A stretch of 53,642 bases of DNA from an uncultured Subdoligranulum sp. (GCA_945830575.1 CALZZE010000018.1:1-53642); one strand, 5' to 3'. Shown: positions 1 through 9,153, numbered from the stretch's first letter. Made by a program: numbers and translations. The notes: generated by a model from the letters alone, not told the origin.

Positions 1-1249
1 CCTGACGGCGGTAGCGCTTGCCGATGGAGCCGGCCTCGTCGTAATCCACCATGAAATCCTTCGCCAGCTCGTTGCGAATCTCCATGGCCTTGTCGCCCAG
101 CTTTTTGGACAGCGGCAGCACGGCGCACTTGAAGGGAGCGAGGAAGGGATGCAGGCGCAGCACGGTGCGCACATCCTCCTTGCCCTTGGCGTCCACCAGA
201 TGCTCCTCGTCGTAGGCCTCGCACAGGAAGGCCAGCGCCACGCGGTCGCAGCCCAGCGAAGGCTCGATGACGTAGGGGATGTAATGCTCGTTGGTCTCGG
301 GGTCAAAGTACTCCAGGCTCTTGCCGGAGGCCTCCTGATGGCGGCCCAGGTCATAGTTGGTGCGGTCCGCGATGCCCCACAGCTCGCCCCAGTCGGTGAA
401 CGGGAAGGCATACTCGATGTCGGTGGTGGCGCGGGAATAGAACGCCAGCTCGGCCGGCTCGTGGTCGCGCAGGCGCAGGTTCTCCTCCTTGATGCCCAGG
501 CTCTTCAGCCAGTTCTGGCAGTAGTCCTTCCAGTAGGCAAACCACTCCAGATCGGTGCCGGGCTTGCAGAAGAACTCGCACTCCATCTGCTCGAACTCGC
601 GGGTGCGGAAGGTGAAGTTGCCCGGGGTGATCTCGTTGCGGAACGCCTTGCCCACCTGGCACACGCCGAAGGGCAGCTTGCGGCGGGTGGTGCGCTGGAT
701 GTTGGCGAAGTTCACAAAGATGCCCTGCGCGGTCTCGGGGCGCAGATAGCAGGTGGAGGAGGAGTCCTCGGTGACGCCGATGGCGGTCTTGAACATCAGG
801 TTGAATTTGCGGATGGGGGTGAAATCATGCTTGCCGCACACCGGGCAGACAATGTTGTCATGCTCCGCAATATAGGCGTCCATCTCGTCAAAGCTCATGG
901 CGTCCACGTTGACGGAGGAATCCTCCTCGGAGATGAGCTTGTCGGCGCGGTGGCGGGCCTTGCAGGCACGGCAGTCCAGCAGCGGGTCAGAGAAGCTGGA
1001 CACATGGCCGGTGGTGACCCAGGTCTGCGGGTTCATCAGAATGGCCGCATCCAGACCCACGTTGTAGGGGCTTTCCTGCACGAACTTTTTCAGCCACGCC
1101 TTTTTGACGTTGTTCTTGAACTCGACACCCAGCGGGCCGTAGTCCCAGCTGTTGGCAAGACCGCCGTAGATCTCGCTGCCCGGATAGATGAACCCGCGGT
1201 TTTTGCACAGGTTCACGATCATGTCGAGGGTTTTTTCACTGTTTTTCAT
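1..1249 (-). CDS. glyQS: Glycyl-tRNA synthetase, single-chain type (3' end cut by window edge)
   Basis: Charges tRNA-Gly with glycine in the cytoplasm. The translated reverse strand begins [20 protein letters not shown] and runs open to the window edge, about 416 residues of a protein normally near 460. It has the class II features of the dimeric (alpha2) GlyRS: the [12 protein letters not shown] segment near residue 30, a zinc-type cysteine pair around CRAC and CPVCG, motif 2 ([20 protein letters not shown]) and [11 protein letters not shown] of motif 3. The ATG follows AAGGAG with 5 nt spacing. A sigma-A-like promoter lies just upstream. No T-box leader was found, although Gram-positive glyS genes often have one. 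The missing C-terminal part would be the anticodon-binding domain. Confidence 0.95.
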   Translation of the reverse strand, partial: MKNSEKTLDMIVNLCKNRGFIYPGSEIYGGLANSWDYGPLGVEFKNNVKKAWLKKFVQESPYNVGLDAAILMNPQTWVTTGHVSSFSDPLLDCRACKARHRADKLISEEDSSVNVDAMSFDEMDAYIAEHDNIVCPVCGKHDFTPIRKFNLMFKTAIGVTEDSSSTCYLRPETAQGIFVNFANIQRTTRRKLPFGVCQVGKAFRNEITPGNFTFRTREFEQMECEFFCKPGTDLEWFAYWKDYCQNWLKSLGIKEENLRLRDHEPAELAFYSRATTDIEYAFPFTDWGELWGIADRTNYDLGRHQEASGKSLEYFDPETNEHYIPYVIEPSLGCDRVALAFLCEAYDEEHLVDAKGKEDVRTVLRLHPFLAPFKCAVLPLSKKLGDKAMEIRNELAKDFMVDYDEAGSIGKRYRRQ

Positions 1250-1318
1250 TTTGTACTCCTTCCGCATGGCTGGCTGCCACACAAAGCGTTTTTCTCCCCA
1301 GTCGGGGGATACTCCACC

Positions 1319-1347
1319 ATATTACCCTATCCCGGCGAAAAAGGCAA
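1319..1347 (-). promoter_or_regulatory. Sigma-A-type promoter of glyQS
   Basis: On the minus strand TTGCCT (1342-1347) is followed after exactly 17 nt by TAATAT (1319-1324). It lies between the stop of the small upstream gene and the glyQS start, about 70 nt before the ATG. A short weak stem follows it in the leader, but nothing like an anti-terminator. Confidence 0.55.
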
Positions 1348-1355
1348 GGGAAATT

Positions 1356-1574
1356 TTACAAAAGCTGATTTGCGATCTGTTTTGCCAGCTCTTCCATGGC
1401 CAGAACGTCCTCCAATTGGGGCGCGAGGCGGACCAGTTCCTGCTGTACGCGGGGAATTTTGCGTTCCGGGATGCCCAGCGCCGCCAGCGCGGCGGCGGTC
1501 ATGGGCGGCGCCGCAGGTTCCTCCCCCAGTGCGCGCAGCGCCTGCGGATCGAAACCATAGACCAGTTTTTTCAT
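1356..1574 (-). CDS. Small hypothetical protein, 72 aa
   Basis: I do not recognise a family. The start is the ATG preceded by AAAGGAG with good spacing, giving a protein that begins MKKLVYGFDPQALRALG. The rest is alanine-, proline- and leucine-rich, with a predicted helical C-terminus (VQQELVRLAP...LAKQIANQLL). There is no signal peptide or membrane segment and no cysteine. It sits between glyQS (same strand, but with its own promoter) and the divergent murC. The YGFDPxxL string near its N-terminus resembles the FGFDPxLL string at the N-terminus of MurC next door, which may be coincidence. The good ribosome binding site and base composition like its neighbours make it a probable real gene. 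Confidence 0.6.
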   Translation of the reverse strand: MKKLVYGFDPQALRALGEEPAAPPMTAAALAALGIPERKIPRVQQELVRLAPQLEDVLAMEELAKQIANQLL

Positions 1575-1758
1575 GCCGAACTCCTTTTTTTGGGGCAAAA
1601 TGCCGGATTTTTACGGTTCTTTTCTGCCATTATACCAAAAATTTTGAAAAAGTGTTTATTTTACAAGAAAAAAATATTATAATCTAAAAGGACTCTGATT
1701 TTTATATGGCCCGGCGGGGCAAGCCTTCCCGCGGGTAATTTTTATTGAGGTGACAACG

Positions 1759-3129
1759 ATGGCGTATGTATTCGGTTTCGACCCCCATCTGCTGGACGGC
1801 GTGCAGGCAGTACATTTTATCGGTTGCGGCGGGTCCGGCACCTATCCTTTGATTCAAATTCTGCACAGCCGCGGGCTGACCATCTCCGGCAGTGACGTGG
1901 AGGAGACCAAGATCACCGAGGCGGAGCGCGCCTTGGGCGTGACCGTGCACATCGGCCATGACGCCGCCAATCTGGGCAACGTGCAGCTGGTGGTGTACAG
2001 TGCCGCCATCCACGACGACAACCCGGAGCTGAAATCCGCCCGCGCCCGCGGCATCAAGGCGGTGGAGCGCAGCGTGCTGCTGGGCTATGTGAGCCACGTG
2101 TACCCCTACAGCGTGGGCGTGGCGGGCACCCACGGCAAGACCACCACCACCGGCATGATCACCACCATGCTGGAGCTGGCCGGCAAGGACCCCTCCGCCG
2201 TCATCGGCGGCAAGCTGCCCCTCATCGGCGGCTACGGCAAGGCCGGCAAGGGGCAGAGCGTGGTCATCGAGGCCTGCGAGTACAGCGAGACCTTCCTGCA
2301 TCTGACCCCCACCATCGGCGTCATTCTGAACATCGACAACGACCATCTGGAATACTACGGCACCATGGGCAAGCTGAAGCTGGCGTTCCAGAAATTCGCA
2401 CTGCTGTCCCGCACCGTGGTGTTCAACATGGACGACCGCAACACGGTGGACGTGATGAACTCCATCGACCGCCCGGTGCTGTCCTTCGGCATTCAGGAGG
2501 AGGCGCGGTTCCAGGCCATCCATGTGACGGAGTATCAGCCCGGCTTCTATGAGTTTGACGTGCTGGAGCTGGGCGAGCCGTTTGCCCACATCAAGCTGGG
2601 CGTACCGGGCTACCACAACATCTACAACGCTCTGGCCATGTGCTGCTGCGTGCGTCCGCTGGGCCTGAAAGCCGCCGACGCCGAGCGCGCCGCGCTGGAA
2701 TTCAAGGGCACCGGCCGCCGGTTTGAGATCAAGGGCGAATGCAACGGCGCCGTGGTGGTGGACGATTACGCCCACCATCCCACCGAGCTGGCCGCCACTC
2801 TGGCCACCGCCAAAAAGCTGGGCTACGACCGGGTCATCGCGGTGCATCAGCCCTTCACCTACTCCCGCACCAAGGCGCTGATGGACGATTTTGCGCAGGT
2901 GCTGGCACAGGCCGATCAGGTGGTGCTGCTGCCCATCATGGGCAGCCGTGAGGTGGATGACGGCAGCGTGAAGAGCGCCGATCTGGCCGCCAAGCTGCCG
3001 GGCAGCGTGCTGGTGGACGGGCTGGAGGCCGCCGCCGACTGGGTGAAGGCCAACGCCAAAAAGGGCGATCTGGTGGTCTGCATGAGCTGCGGAGATCTGT
3101 ACAAGGCCGCCGACTTGATGGTGGAATAA
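1759..3129 (+). CDS. murC: UDP-N-acetylmuramate--L-alanine ligase
   Basis: Cytoplasmic ATP-dependent ligase that adds L-alanine to UDP-MurNAc, the first peptide step of peptidoglycan synthesis. About 456 residues, the usual MurC length. Visible motifs in order: the Rossmann-like FIGCGGSG near residue 20, the Mur-ligase P-loop AGTHGKTTTT near 120, the central-domain EACEYSETF and NIDNDHLEYYG, and the C-terminal DDYAHHPTE with the HQPFTYSRT segment. I chose the ATG at 1759, which has GAGGTG upstream, over an in-frame GTG at 1750. It stands alone, divergent from the small upstream gene, and is followed by a strong terminator. The 180-bp upstream gap is AT-rich, but no clear paired -35/-10 with normal spacing stands out. 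Confidence 0.95.
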   Translation: MAYVFGFDPHLLDGVQAVHFIGCGGSGTYPLIQILHSRGLTISGSDVEETKITEAERALGVTVHIGHDAANLGNVQLVVYSAAIHDDNPELKSARARGIKAVERSVLLGYVSHVYPYSVGVAGTHGKTTTTGMITTMLELAGKDPSAVIGGKLPLIGGYGKAGKGQSVVIEACEYSETFLHLTPTIGVILNIDNDHLEYYGTMGKLKLAFQKFALLSRTVVFNMDDRNTVDVMNSIDRPVLSFGIQEEARFQAIHVTEYQPGFYEFDVLELGEPFAHIKLGVPGYHNIYNALAMCCCVRPLGLKAADAERAALEFKGTGRRFEIKGECNGAVVVDDYAHHPTELAATLATAKKLGYDRVIAVHQPFTYSRTKALMDDFAQVLAQADQVVLLPIMGSREVDDGSVKSADLAAKLPGSVLVDGLEAAADWVKANAKKGDLVVCMSCGDLYKAADLMVE

Positions 3130-3142
3130 CGGAAATTCTTTT

Positions 3143-3173
3143 GCGCCGGGGCGATTGCCCCGGCGCATTTTTG
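3143..3173 (+). terminator. Rho-independent terminator after murC
   Basis: A perfect 10-bp stem GCGCCGGGGC / GCCCCGGCGC with a GATT loop is followed by ATTTTT. It lies 13 nt after the murC stop codon. Confidence 0.85.
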
Positions 3174-3258
3174 TGCAAAAAGCCTATTACATCAAGGAGG
3201 GATTTTGTGGTATTCTATTGATATACCGTTTGTTTTTTACAGAAAGAGAGGTTCTTCC

Positions 3259-3762
3259 ATGTTCCAGCCGGGTTCTCTGATCGTATACGGCTCCACCGGC
3301 GTGTGCCGGGTGGAGGACGTAGGGCCAAAGAAGATAATGAAGGACATTCTCAAAACCTGTTACACCCTGACGCCGCTGTACAGCCGGGAGACCATCACGG
3401 TGCCGGTGGATTCGCCGGTCTTTATGCGGGAGGTCATCAGCCGGGAACAGGCGGAGCAGCTCATCGACCGCATCCCCGAGGAGGAGCCGGCGGCAGTCCC
3501 CGGCGATGCCAGTGCCGCCAAAACCTGCTACGAGCAGGCGCTGCGCAGCCACAGCTGTGGCGATCTGCTGCGGCTGGTGCGGCAGATTTACCGCCGCACC
3601 CAAAGCGCCCGTCAGAGCAGGCGTCCCCCCAGCCAGACCGACCAGCGCTATATGAAACGGGCCGAAGACCTGCTGTACGGGGAGCTGGCCGTGGCGCTGG
3701 GCATCCCCCGGGAGGAAGTCGTGCCCTATATCGCCCACCGGCTGGAAGCGGCAAAATCATAA
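3259..3762 (+). CDS. CarD/CdnL-family transcriptional regulator
   Basis: CarD-like proteins bind the beta subunit of RNA polymerase and stabilise open promoter complexes, often at rRNA and growth genes. The 167-residue product opens with the family signature MFQPGSLIVYGSTGVCRVEDV (Tudor-like RNAP-interaction domain, shared with TRCF), followed by a helical C-terminal half with the conserved LLYGELAVALGI segment near the end. The start at 3259 has GAGAGG seven bases upstream. An in-frame TTG at 3205, also behind a good Shine-Dalgarno, would add 18 residues that do not look like the family. It is monocistronic, between two terminators. Which promoters it acts on cannot be told from the sequence. 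Confidence 0.85.
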   Translation: MFQPGSLIVYGSTGVCRVEDVGPKKIMKDILKTCYTLTPLYSRETITVPVDSPVFMREVISREQAEQLIDRIPEEEPAAVPGDASAAKTCYEQALRSHSCGDLLRLVRQIYRRTQSARQSRRPPSQTDQRYMKRAEDLLYGELAVALGIPREEVVPYIAHRLEAAKS

Positions 3763-3768
3763 GGAAAC

Positions 3769-3806
3769 GGGCCGTCCCGGCATCGGGACGGCCCTTCCGT
3801 TTTTTC
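3769..3806. terminator. Bidirectional terminator between the CarD gene and the GltD-like gene
   Basis: A perfect 11-bp stem GGGCCGTCCCG / CGGGACGGCCC with a 4-nt loop is followed by a T-rich run (TTCCGTTTTTTCTT) on the plus strand. The two genes converge on it. Confidence 0.8.
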
Positions 3807-5087
3807 TTAATTTCCGTCGTCGTTCTTGAAAACCGGGATGTTGGCGTACTCGTCCGGCGGGTCGGCGGGCAGCGTTTTCATGTACTCGTGCATGGCCTCG
3901 GCCACCTTTTTGCTGTAGGCGACCGCCTCCACCACGGTGCGTGCGCCCTTCACCGCGTCACCGGAGGCAAACACGCCCGGCCGGGTGGTGCGGCCCACCT
4001 CATCGGTGACGAACAGGCCGCGGTTGTTCACTTCCAGACCCTCGGTGCTCTCGGTGATGGTGGTGCAGGCGCCCTGACTGATGGACACGATGACGCTGTT
4101 GGCGGGGTACAGCATCTCGGTGCCGGGCTTCTCGGTGAGGGTGCCGTCCTCGGCCTCTTCCAAGTCCCGGAAGATCACGCCCGCATCGGTGATCTCCACC
4201 GGCTTTTTGTTGTACAGGAAATCCACGCCCTCCAGCTTGGCGTAACTGGCCTCATAATCGCTGGCGGTGATTTTCTTGGTGATGGAGAAGCACTGTACAT
4301 GGCGGCTGCCGTGGCGGATGGCGGTACGCGCCACGTCCATGGCCGCGTTGCCCGCGCCGATGACGATGACACGGTCGCCCAGATGGTACACATCGGGGTT
4401 TTGCAGGTAGTTGATGGCGTAATGCACATGGCCAAGGCTCTCGCCCTTGATTTTCAGCGTGTTGGGACGCCACACGCCGGTGCCGATGAAGATGGCCTTG
4501 TAGCCGTCCCGGAACAGGTCGTCCACCTTGAGGGCCTTGCCCACATCGGTGTTGGGGCGCACCTTGATGTCCTTGAGGCGCAGATGGCGGTACTCGAAAT
4601 CGTCCAGCACCGACTTGGGCAGGCGGAATTCCGGGATGCCGTAGCGCAGCACGCCGCCGATCTTGTCGTGGCTCTCAAAGATGGTCACATCGTAGCCGTA
4701 GCGGGCCAGAATGACCGCGATGGTCAGACCGGCCGGGCCGGAGCCGATGATGGCCACCCGCTTGCCGTTGGGCTCTGCCGGGCCGTGGGTCATCTGGCTG
4801 GCATAGGCGGAGGAAATGTAGTTTTCAATGACGGAAAAGTGCACCGGCGCGCCCTTGATGCCGCGGACACAGTGACCCTCGCACTGGTTCTCGTGGTTGC
4901 AGATGAGGCTGCAAACGGTGGTCAGGGGGTTGTTCTCAAACAGCATCCGGCCCGCCTCATTGAGCTTGTTGTCCTTGAGCAGGCGGATGACCTCCGGGAT
5001 GTTGGTGTGGATGGGGCAGCCCTGCTGACAGCGGGGATTTTTGCACCCCAGACAGTGGTTGGCTTCGTCCATTACGTGCAGTGCCAT
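3807..5087 (-). CDS. GltD-like NAD(P)H oxidoreductase (glutamate synthase small-subunit family)
   Basis: An iron-sulfur flavoprotein of the glutamate synthase beta-subunit family. The 426-residue protein starts at an ATG behind GAGGAGG and has the expected order: an N-terminal 4Fe-4S cysteine set (C12, C15, C20, C24 in CLGCKNPRCQQGCP), a second cysteine set near residues 56-72, the FAD-binding GSGPAGL near 112, and the NAD(P)-binding GAGNAAMD near 270. The C-terminal ASGDAVKGARTVVEA is the conserved FAD-contact segment. No large glutamate synthase subunit lies nearby, so it may act alone or with another partner, for example as an electron-transfer subunit. The substrate cannot be decided from sequence alone. 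A plausible weak promoter overlaps the end of the upstream tmcAL gene. Confidence 0.85.
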   Translation of the reverse strand: MALHVMDEANHCLGCKNPRCQQGCPIHTNIPEVIRLLKDNKLNEAGRMLFENNPLTTVCSLICNHENQCEGHCVRGIKGAPVHFSVIENYISSAYASQMTHGPAEPNGKRVAIIGSGPAGLTIAVILARYGYDVTIFESHDKIGGVLRYGIPEFRLPKSVLDDFEYRHLRLKDIKVRPNTDVGKALKVDDLFRDGYKAIFIGTGVWRPNTLKIKGESLGHVHYAINYLQNPDVYHLGDRVIVIGAGNAAMDVARTAIRHGSRHVQCFSITKKITASDYEASYAKLEGVDFLYNKKPVEITDAGVIFRDLEEAEDGTLTEKPGTEMLYPANSVIVSISQGACTTITESTEGLEVNNRGLFVTDEVGRTTRPGVFASGDAVKGARTVVEAVAYSKKVAEAMHEYMKTLPADPPDEYANIPVFKNDDGN

Positions 5088-5172
5088 GATGTCCTCCTCG
5101 TTTCGCACCAATTTTGCGCCGAATAAGTGCAACATTGTCGCTGTCCGGCGCTCGTTTTCTCCATGTTCTTCT

Positions 5173-6336
5173 TTATAATACCACCGGTTTTGTGGTAAAC
5201 GCAAGCCCCATCGGCCCGGTTTGTGCCCTGCAAAGTGACGAAAAATCCACGACCCGGCTGTGCAATCTGCCAATCAGCTCCGCCTCCGGGCCGGTGCGCA
5301 CCAGGTCCGACAGACTGGTGGAGACCGGCAGGGTGTCCTGTTTCAGACGGGGCATCGCGGTTTTGCGTGCGCCCAGCACGTGCAGATAGGGCGGCGGGGG
5401 CAGCCGGGCGGGCATGTCCAGCGCCGCATCCAGCACCAGACGCCGCAGACGGGCGTGGGGATAGCGCTTGGTTTTCAGCGCGTCCACCAGCGATTCCGCG
5501 TCCGACGCCGTGCGCACTGCGGCGGTCAGACGGTTTTCCAGCCCCTCCGACACGCCACGCACCCCCGAAAAATCCGGTTTTGTGCGCAAAAGCGCCAGCA
5601 GCGCGGTGCTGAATTTGTCCTTGTCCAGCCGCAGCCCCTGCGCATCAGCCTGCCGGTACAGCGCAAAGGCGGTTTCCGGCACGAAGGGGCGCAGCGCCTC
5701 AGGGGGCAGCGTGCGCAGATGGCTGGCGCTGGCGATGGCATCGCCCTGCCACTCCCCTGTCTCGCTGCCGCCGTGGGCCGCCACCAGACGGGGCAGTGCC
5801 AGCGGCCGCAGCGGGCTGTTCTGGTCCAGAATTGCCCCGCAATACTCAATGCCCAAAATGTTGTTGGGGGTGCGCAGCAGCTCACCCGTACCGGGCCAAA
5901 GCGCCTCCGCCGCGGCGGCGCGGGCGGCGGCAAAGGTCTGCCCTTCGGCCAGCGCCGTCCGCAGCGGTTCGTCCAAAGCGCCCCCGCGCAAAAAACGTGC
6001 GGTTTCCAGCAGCCGGGCCGCATCGGGAGTCTCAGCGCCGAAGGCCAGCGTGTCACATCCCAGCGCGGTGAGCAGCCGCACCCCCGCCGCCGCAAACTGC
6101 TGCGCCGTGGTGCAGGCGTAGGGCGCGGGCAGCGCAATGACCATGTCCGCCCCCGACTCCAGCGCGGCACGCACCCGCACCGGTTCCGGATACAGCGGCA
6201 GGCCGCCCCGCTGCACCGCCCCGGCGCTCATGCAGACGGCAATGGTCTGCGCCCCCTGCCGGCGCAAAAGCGCCAGCTGTGCCCTGTGGCCGTTGTGGAA
6301 GGGGTCGTATTCCGCAATGACACCCGCAAAATTCAT
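5173..6336 (-). CDS. tmcAL: tRNA(Met) cytidine acetate ligase
   Basis: TmcAL activates acetate with ATP and forms N4-acetylcytidine at the wobble base of elongator tRNA-Met. The 387-residue protein has the nucleotidyltransferase N-terminus GVIAEYDPFHNGH, with the HxGH-type motif, followed by the conserved MSAGAVQRG (where many homologues have SGxFVQRG) and NILGIEYC further in. Its length is typical. AGAGG precedes the ATG. It is divergent from ackA, which makes acetyl phosphate/acetate; acetate is also the substrate here, though the pairing may be chance. It ends 85 bp before the GltD-like gene on the same strand. Confidence 0.9.
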   Translation of the reverse strand: MNFAGVIAEYDPFHNGHRAQLALLRRQGAQTIAVCMSAGAVQRGGLPLYPEPVRVRAALESGADMVIALPAPYACTTAQQFAAAGVRLLTALGCDTLAFGAETPDAARLLETARFLRGGALDEPLRTALAEGQTFAAARAAAAEALWPGTGELLRTPNNILGIEYCGAILDQNSPLRPLALPRLVAAHGGSETGEWQGDAIASASHLRTLPPEALRPFVPETAFALYRQADAQGLRLDKDKFSTALLALLRTKPDFSGVRGVSEGLENRLTAAVRTASDAESLVDALKTKRYPHARLRRLVLDAALDMPARLPPPPYLHVLGARKTAMPRLKQDTLPVSTSLSDLVRTGPEAELIGRLHSRVVDFSSLCRAQTGPMGLAFTTKPVVL

Positions 6337-6398
6337 AAAAACCTCTTAAAAACTCCGCAAAATTTGTACTATGTTACAGAAATAACAGGTAAAACCGC

Positions 6399-6427
6399 TT
6401 GAAAAACGCCTGAACACATTATATAAT
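6399..6427 (+). promoter_or_regulatory. Sigma-A promoter of ackA
   Basis: TTGAAA (6399-6404), a 17-nt spacer and a perfect TATAAT (6422-6427), placed about 60 bp before the ackA start. This is a strong, near-consensus promoter. Confidence 0.8.
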
Positions 6428-6484
6428 AAAAGTGTGAATTAGAAAAGGGGGTCCCCCCTGAAAAACCAAAGGAGGATATTTCCA

Positions 6485-7684
6485 ATGAAAGTCCTGGTTA
6501 TCAACTGTGGCTCGTCCAGCCTGAAGTACCAGCTCATCGACATGGACGGCACCAAGGTGCTGTGCAAGGGTCTGTGCGAGCGCATCGGCATGGAGAGCAG
6601 CATGATCACCCATGAGGGCAATGGTCACAAGGCCACGACCCCCGCCATCTTCCCCACCCACACCGAGGCGTTTGCTGAAGTGGTGAAGAAGATGACCTCC
6701 GGCGAAGGCAAGGTCATTGACAGTGTCAGCGAGATCGACGCCATTGGTCACCGCGTCGTACACGGCGGCGAGAAGTTCAAGAAGAGCTGCCTCATCACCG
6801 ATGAGGTGGTACAGGCCATCCGTGACCTGAGCCCGCTGGCCCCCCTGCACAACCCTGCCGCCATCATGGGCATCGAGGCCGCCAAGAAGGTGTTCGGCGA
6901 CCTGCCCAATGTGGCCGTGTTTGACACCGCCTTCCATTCCACCATGCCCCCCAAGGCGTATATGTACGCCATCCCCTACGAGTATTATGAGAAGTACGGC
7001 GTGCGCCGCTACGGCTTCCACGGCACCAGCCACAAGTACGTGAGCATGAAGGCCGCCGAGTATCTGGCCGAGCCTATCTCCCGTCTGAAGCTCATCACCT
7101 GCCATCTGGGCAACGGCTCCTCCATCGCCGCGGTGGACCAGGGCCGCGTGGTGGACACCTCCATGGGCATGACCCCGCTGGCCGGTCTGATGATGGGCAC
7201 CCGCTGCGGTGACCTGGACCCCTCCGTGGTCAACTATCTGAAGTACACGCTGGGCATCACCGGCCATGAGCTGGACGAGATCCTCAACAAGAAGTCCGGC
7301 CTGCTGGGTATTTCCGGCGTTTCCAGCGACAAGCGCGATGTGGAAAAGGCTGCTAAGGAAGGCAACGAGCGCGCACAGCTGGCCAGCGACATGCTGAATT
7401 ACCAGATCAAGAAGACCATCGGCAGCTACATTGCAGCCATGGGCGGCGTGGATGCCATCGTGTTCACCGGCGGCATCGGCGAGCATGACGCGGACTCCCG
7501 CGCCAAGATCTGCCACCACATGGACTGGCTGGGCATCCGCATTGACACCGACAAGAACCGGGATGTCCACGGTGACATCTGCGAAATCACCGCATGGGGT
7601 GCCCGCGTCCGCACGCTGGTCATCGCCACCGATGAAGAGTACATGATTGCTCACGACACCGAGGAAATCGTGAAAGAGCTGTAA
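6485..7684 (+). CDS. ackA: Acetate kinase
   Basis: Makes ATP and acetate from acetyl phosphate and ADP, the energy-yielding end of acetate fermentation. 399 residues, the family's usual length. Visible motifs are the N-terminal VLVINCGSSSLKYQ, HRVVHGGEKF near residue 90, VFDTAFHSTMP, YGFHGTSHKYV near 180, CHLGNGSS near 205 and FTGGIGEHDADSR near 325. A strong ribosome binding site (AAAGGAGG) and a near-consensus promoter suggest high expression. No phosphotransacetylase gene lies beside it. It ends at a strong terminator. Confidence 0.97.
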   Translation: MKVLVINCGSSSLKYQLIDMDGTKVLCKGLCERIGMESSMITHEGNGHKATTPAIFPTHTEAFAEVVKKMTSGEGKVIDSVSEIDAIGHRVVHGGEKFKKSCLITDEVVQAIRDLSPLAPLHNPAAIMGIEAAKKVFGDLPNVAVFDTAFHSTMPPKAYMYAIPYEYYEKYGVRRYGFHGTSHKYVSMKAAEYLAEPISRLKLITCHLGNGSSIAAVDQGRVVDTSMGMTPLAGLMMGTRCGDLDPSVVNYLKYTLGITGHELDEILNKKSGLLGISGVSSDKRDVEKAAKEGNERAQLASDMLNYQIKKTIGSYIAAMGGVDAIVFTGGIGEHDADSRAKICHHMDWLGIRIDTDKNRDVHGDICEITAWGARVRTLVIATDEEYMIAHDTEEIVKEL

Positions 7685-7702
7685 TTTTCCCCAAAATATG
7701 AC

Positions 7703-7741
7703 CGCCGCCCCCTGCACCGAAGTGCAGAGGGCGGCGTTTTT
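7703..7741. terminator. Terminator between ackA and the cyclophilin gene
   Basis: A long GC-rich hairpin (CGCCGCCC...GTGCAG...GGGCGGCG with a CGAA tetraloop) is followed by TTTTTGTG on the plus strand. It lies between two converging genes. Confidence 0.85.
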
Positions 7742-7758
7742 GTGTTGTGGGGGACCGA

Positions 7759-8229
7759 TCAGACGATTTCCACCTTTTCCATCACCACGGGGGTGCGGGG
7801 GCGGTCGTTCCAGTCGGTGGCAACGGCGGCGATCTCGTCCACCACCTCAATGCCGCTGACCACACGGCCAAAGGCGGCGTACTCGCCGTCCAGATGCGGC
7901 GCGTCCTTGTGCATGATGAAGAACTGGCTGCCGGCGGAGTTGGGGTTCATGGAGCGGGCCATGGAGATGACGCCGCGGGTGTGCTTGATGGGGTTGTTCA
8001 CGCCGTTGTGGGCGAACTCGCCCTTGATGCTCCAGCCGGGGCCGCCCATGCCGGTGCCCTCCGGGTCGCCGCCCTGGATCATAAAGCCGGGGATGATGCG
8101 GTGGAAGGTCAGGCCGTTGTAAAAGCCCTGCTTGACCAGCTTTTCAAAGTTTTCGCAGGTGATGGGCGCGGCGGTGGCGTCCAGTTCGATGTCGATGGTC
8201 TTGCCGTTTTGCATGGTAATGCGGATCAT
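7759..8229 (-). CDS. Peptidyl-prolyl cis-trans isomerase, cyclophilin type
   Basis: Catalyses proline isomerisation during protein folding. The 156-residue protein carries the cyclophilin signature FHRIIPGFMIQGGDP near residue 55, with the catalytic arginine in FHR and the GSQFFI segment near 100. There is no signal peptide, so it should be cytoplasmic. It begins 6 bp after the stop of the phospholipase-C-like gene, behind GGAG, and is the last gene of a three-gene operon. Confidence 0.93.
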   Translation of the reverse strand: MIRITMQNGKTIDIELDATAAPITCENFEKLVKQGFYNGLTFHRIIPGFMIQGGDPEGTGMGGPGWSIKGEFAHNGVNNPIKHTRGVISMARSMNPNSAGSQFFIMHKDAPHLDGEYAAFGRVVSGIEVVDEIAAVATDWNDRPRTPVVMEKVEIV

Positions 8230-8235
8230 AGTGGG

Positions 8236-9132
8236 TTACTCCTTTTTTGTATTTTCGGGAACGGGCTGGCCGGTGGTGTAGCTGCAGCTGCCCAGCAGGG
8301 CAAACAGCTGTTCCTCCGGCATGGCGCCCATCCATGTCTGAAGGGCGGCGGCCATGTACCGCTCGCTGCGCCGCTGGGCCTGCGGGATGAGGGCAAACAC
8401 GCCGCCGGTGCGGGTCTCGCCGGTGACGGGGTCCTGCCATTCATCGGGCATGTCCTTGAGCTTTGCGGGGGTAACGTGGCCGGTGATGAAGCCTTTGCCG
8501 CCAAACAGCGGCTCCAGCAGGGAAAACAGTAGCCTTCTGCCGCCGTGGCGGCTCACAAACAGTTTGCGCAGACGCCACAAATCATAATACGCGTCCGCCA
8601 GATATTCCACCGGGACGTCCTCGCCGTAGGTTTCCAGCAGGCAGGTGTGCAGCAGCGCGGCGATGTCCGCCAGTTCGCTGCCCGCCGGCAGCGGGCTGGT
8701 GTCCGCCACCGGGACGGCGGCATCGCCGGTGTCCTCGGCGTGGAGAAGGGAATCCAGCGCAATTTCCAGATACCCGTGCCCTCCCCTGCCCGCGTAGGGC
8801 TTGCCGGGCTGGCACATGGCCACCACAAAGGGGTGCATCACGGTATCGGCGGCATAGTGGCTCAAAAAGCCCAGCGCGAACTCTACCTGTGCCCGGGTGC
8901 GCACATGGCGGCACAGGCTTTGCAGGAACGCGCCGGTGCGTTCCTCATGCATCCGGCCGCCAAGCCCCGGCAGGTCCATCCGGCGTTTGCCGCGCTTTTT
9001 CCATATCTCAAAGCAGAACAACCCGTCCGGCCCGTTGGCGCCGGCGGCAAACGCCGCGGGACATTGAATTTTATAGTGGATGGCCGCCGCCGCTTTGGCG
9101 GCGGTGCGCACATGGGTGTAGCCTTCCGGCAT
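8236..9132 (-). CDS. Zinc-dependent phospholipase C-like protein
   Basis: About 298 residues, resembling the zinc-dependent phospholipase C fold (S1/P1 nuclease-like, all-helical). Evidence is the early THV and histidines, the GPDGLFCFE segment near residue 37, and FLSHYAADTVMHPF near 100, a histidine/aspartate arrangement of the kind that binds zinc. There is no obvious signal peptide, so it may be a cytoplasmic family member rather than a toxin. Substrate is unknown. The ATG at 9132 is preferred; an upstream TTG at 9141 is also possible. It lies 21 bp after the stop of the UMF1-family transporter and 6 bp before the cyclophilin gene. Confidence 0.7.
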   Translation of the reverse strand: MPEGYTHVRTAAKAAAAIHYKIQCPAAFAAGANGPDGLFCFEIWKKRGKRRMDLPGLGGRMHEERTGAFLQSLCRHVRTRAQVEFALGFLSHYAADTVMHPFVVAMCQPGKPYAGRGGHGYLEIALDSLLHAEDTGDAAVPVADTSPLPAGSELADIAALLHTCLLETYGEDVPVEYLADAYYDLWRLRKLFVSRHGGRRLLFSLLEPLFGGKGFITGHVTPAKLKDMPDEWQDPVTGETRTGGVFALIPQAQRRSERYMAAALQTWMGAMPEEQLFALLGSCSYTTGQPVPENTKKE

Positions 9133-9153
9133 GACTGTCAACTACTTCCTTTT

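Noticed and set aside
1250-1356. T-box leader for glyQS
   Set aside because: The leader is under 80 nt and lacks the conserved T-box sequence and a specifier stem.
3205-3258. Longer N-terminus for the CarD-like protein from a TTG behind AAGGAGG
   Set aside because: The extra 18 residues do not fit the family, whose members begin at the GSLIVYGSTG-type segment; the ATG at 3259 has its own ribosome binding site.
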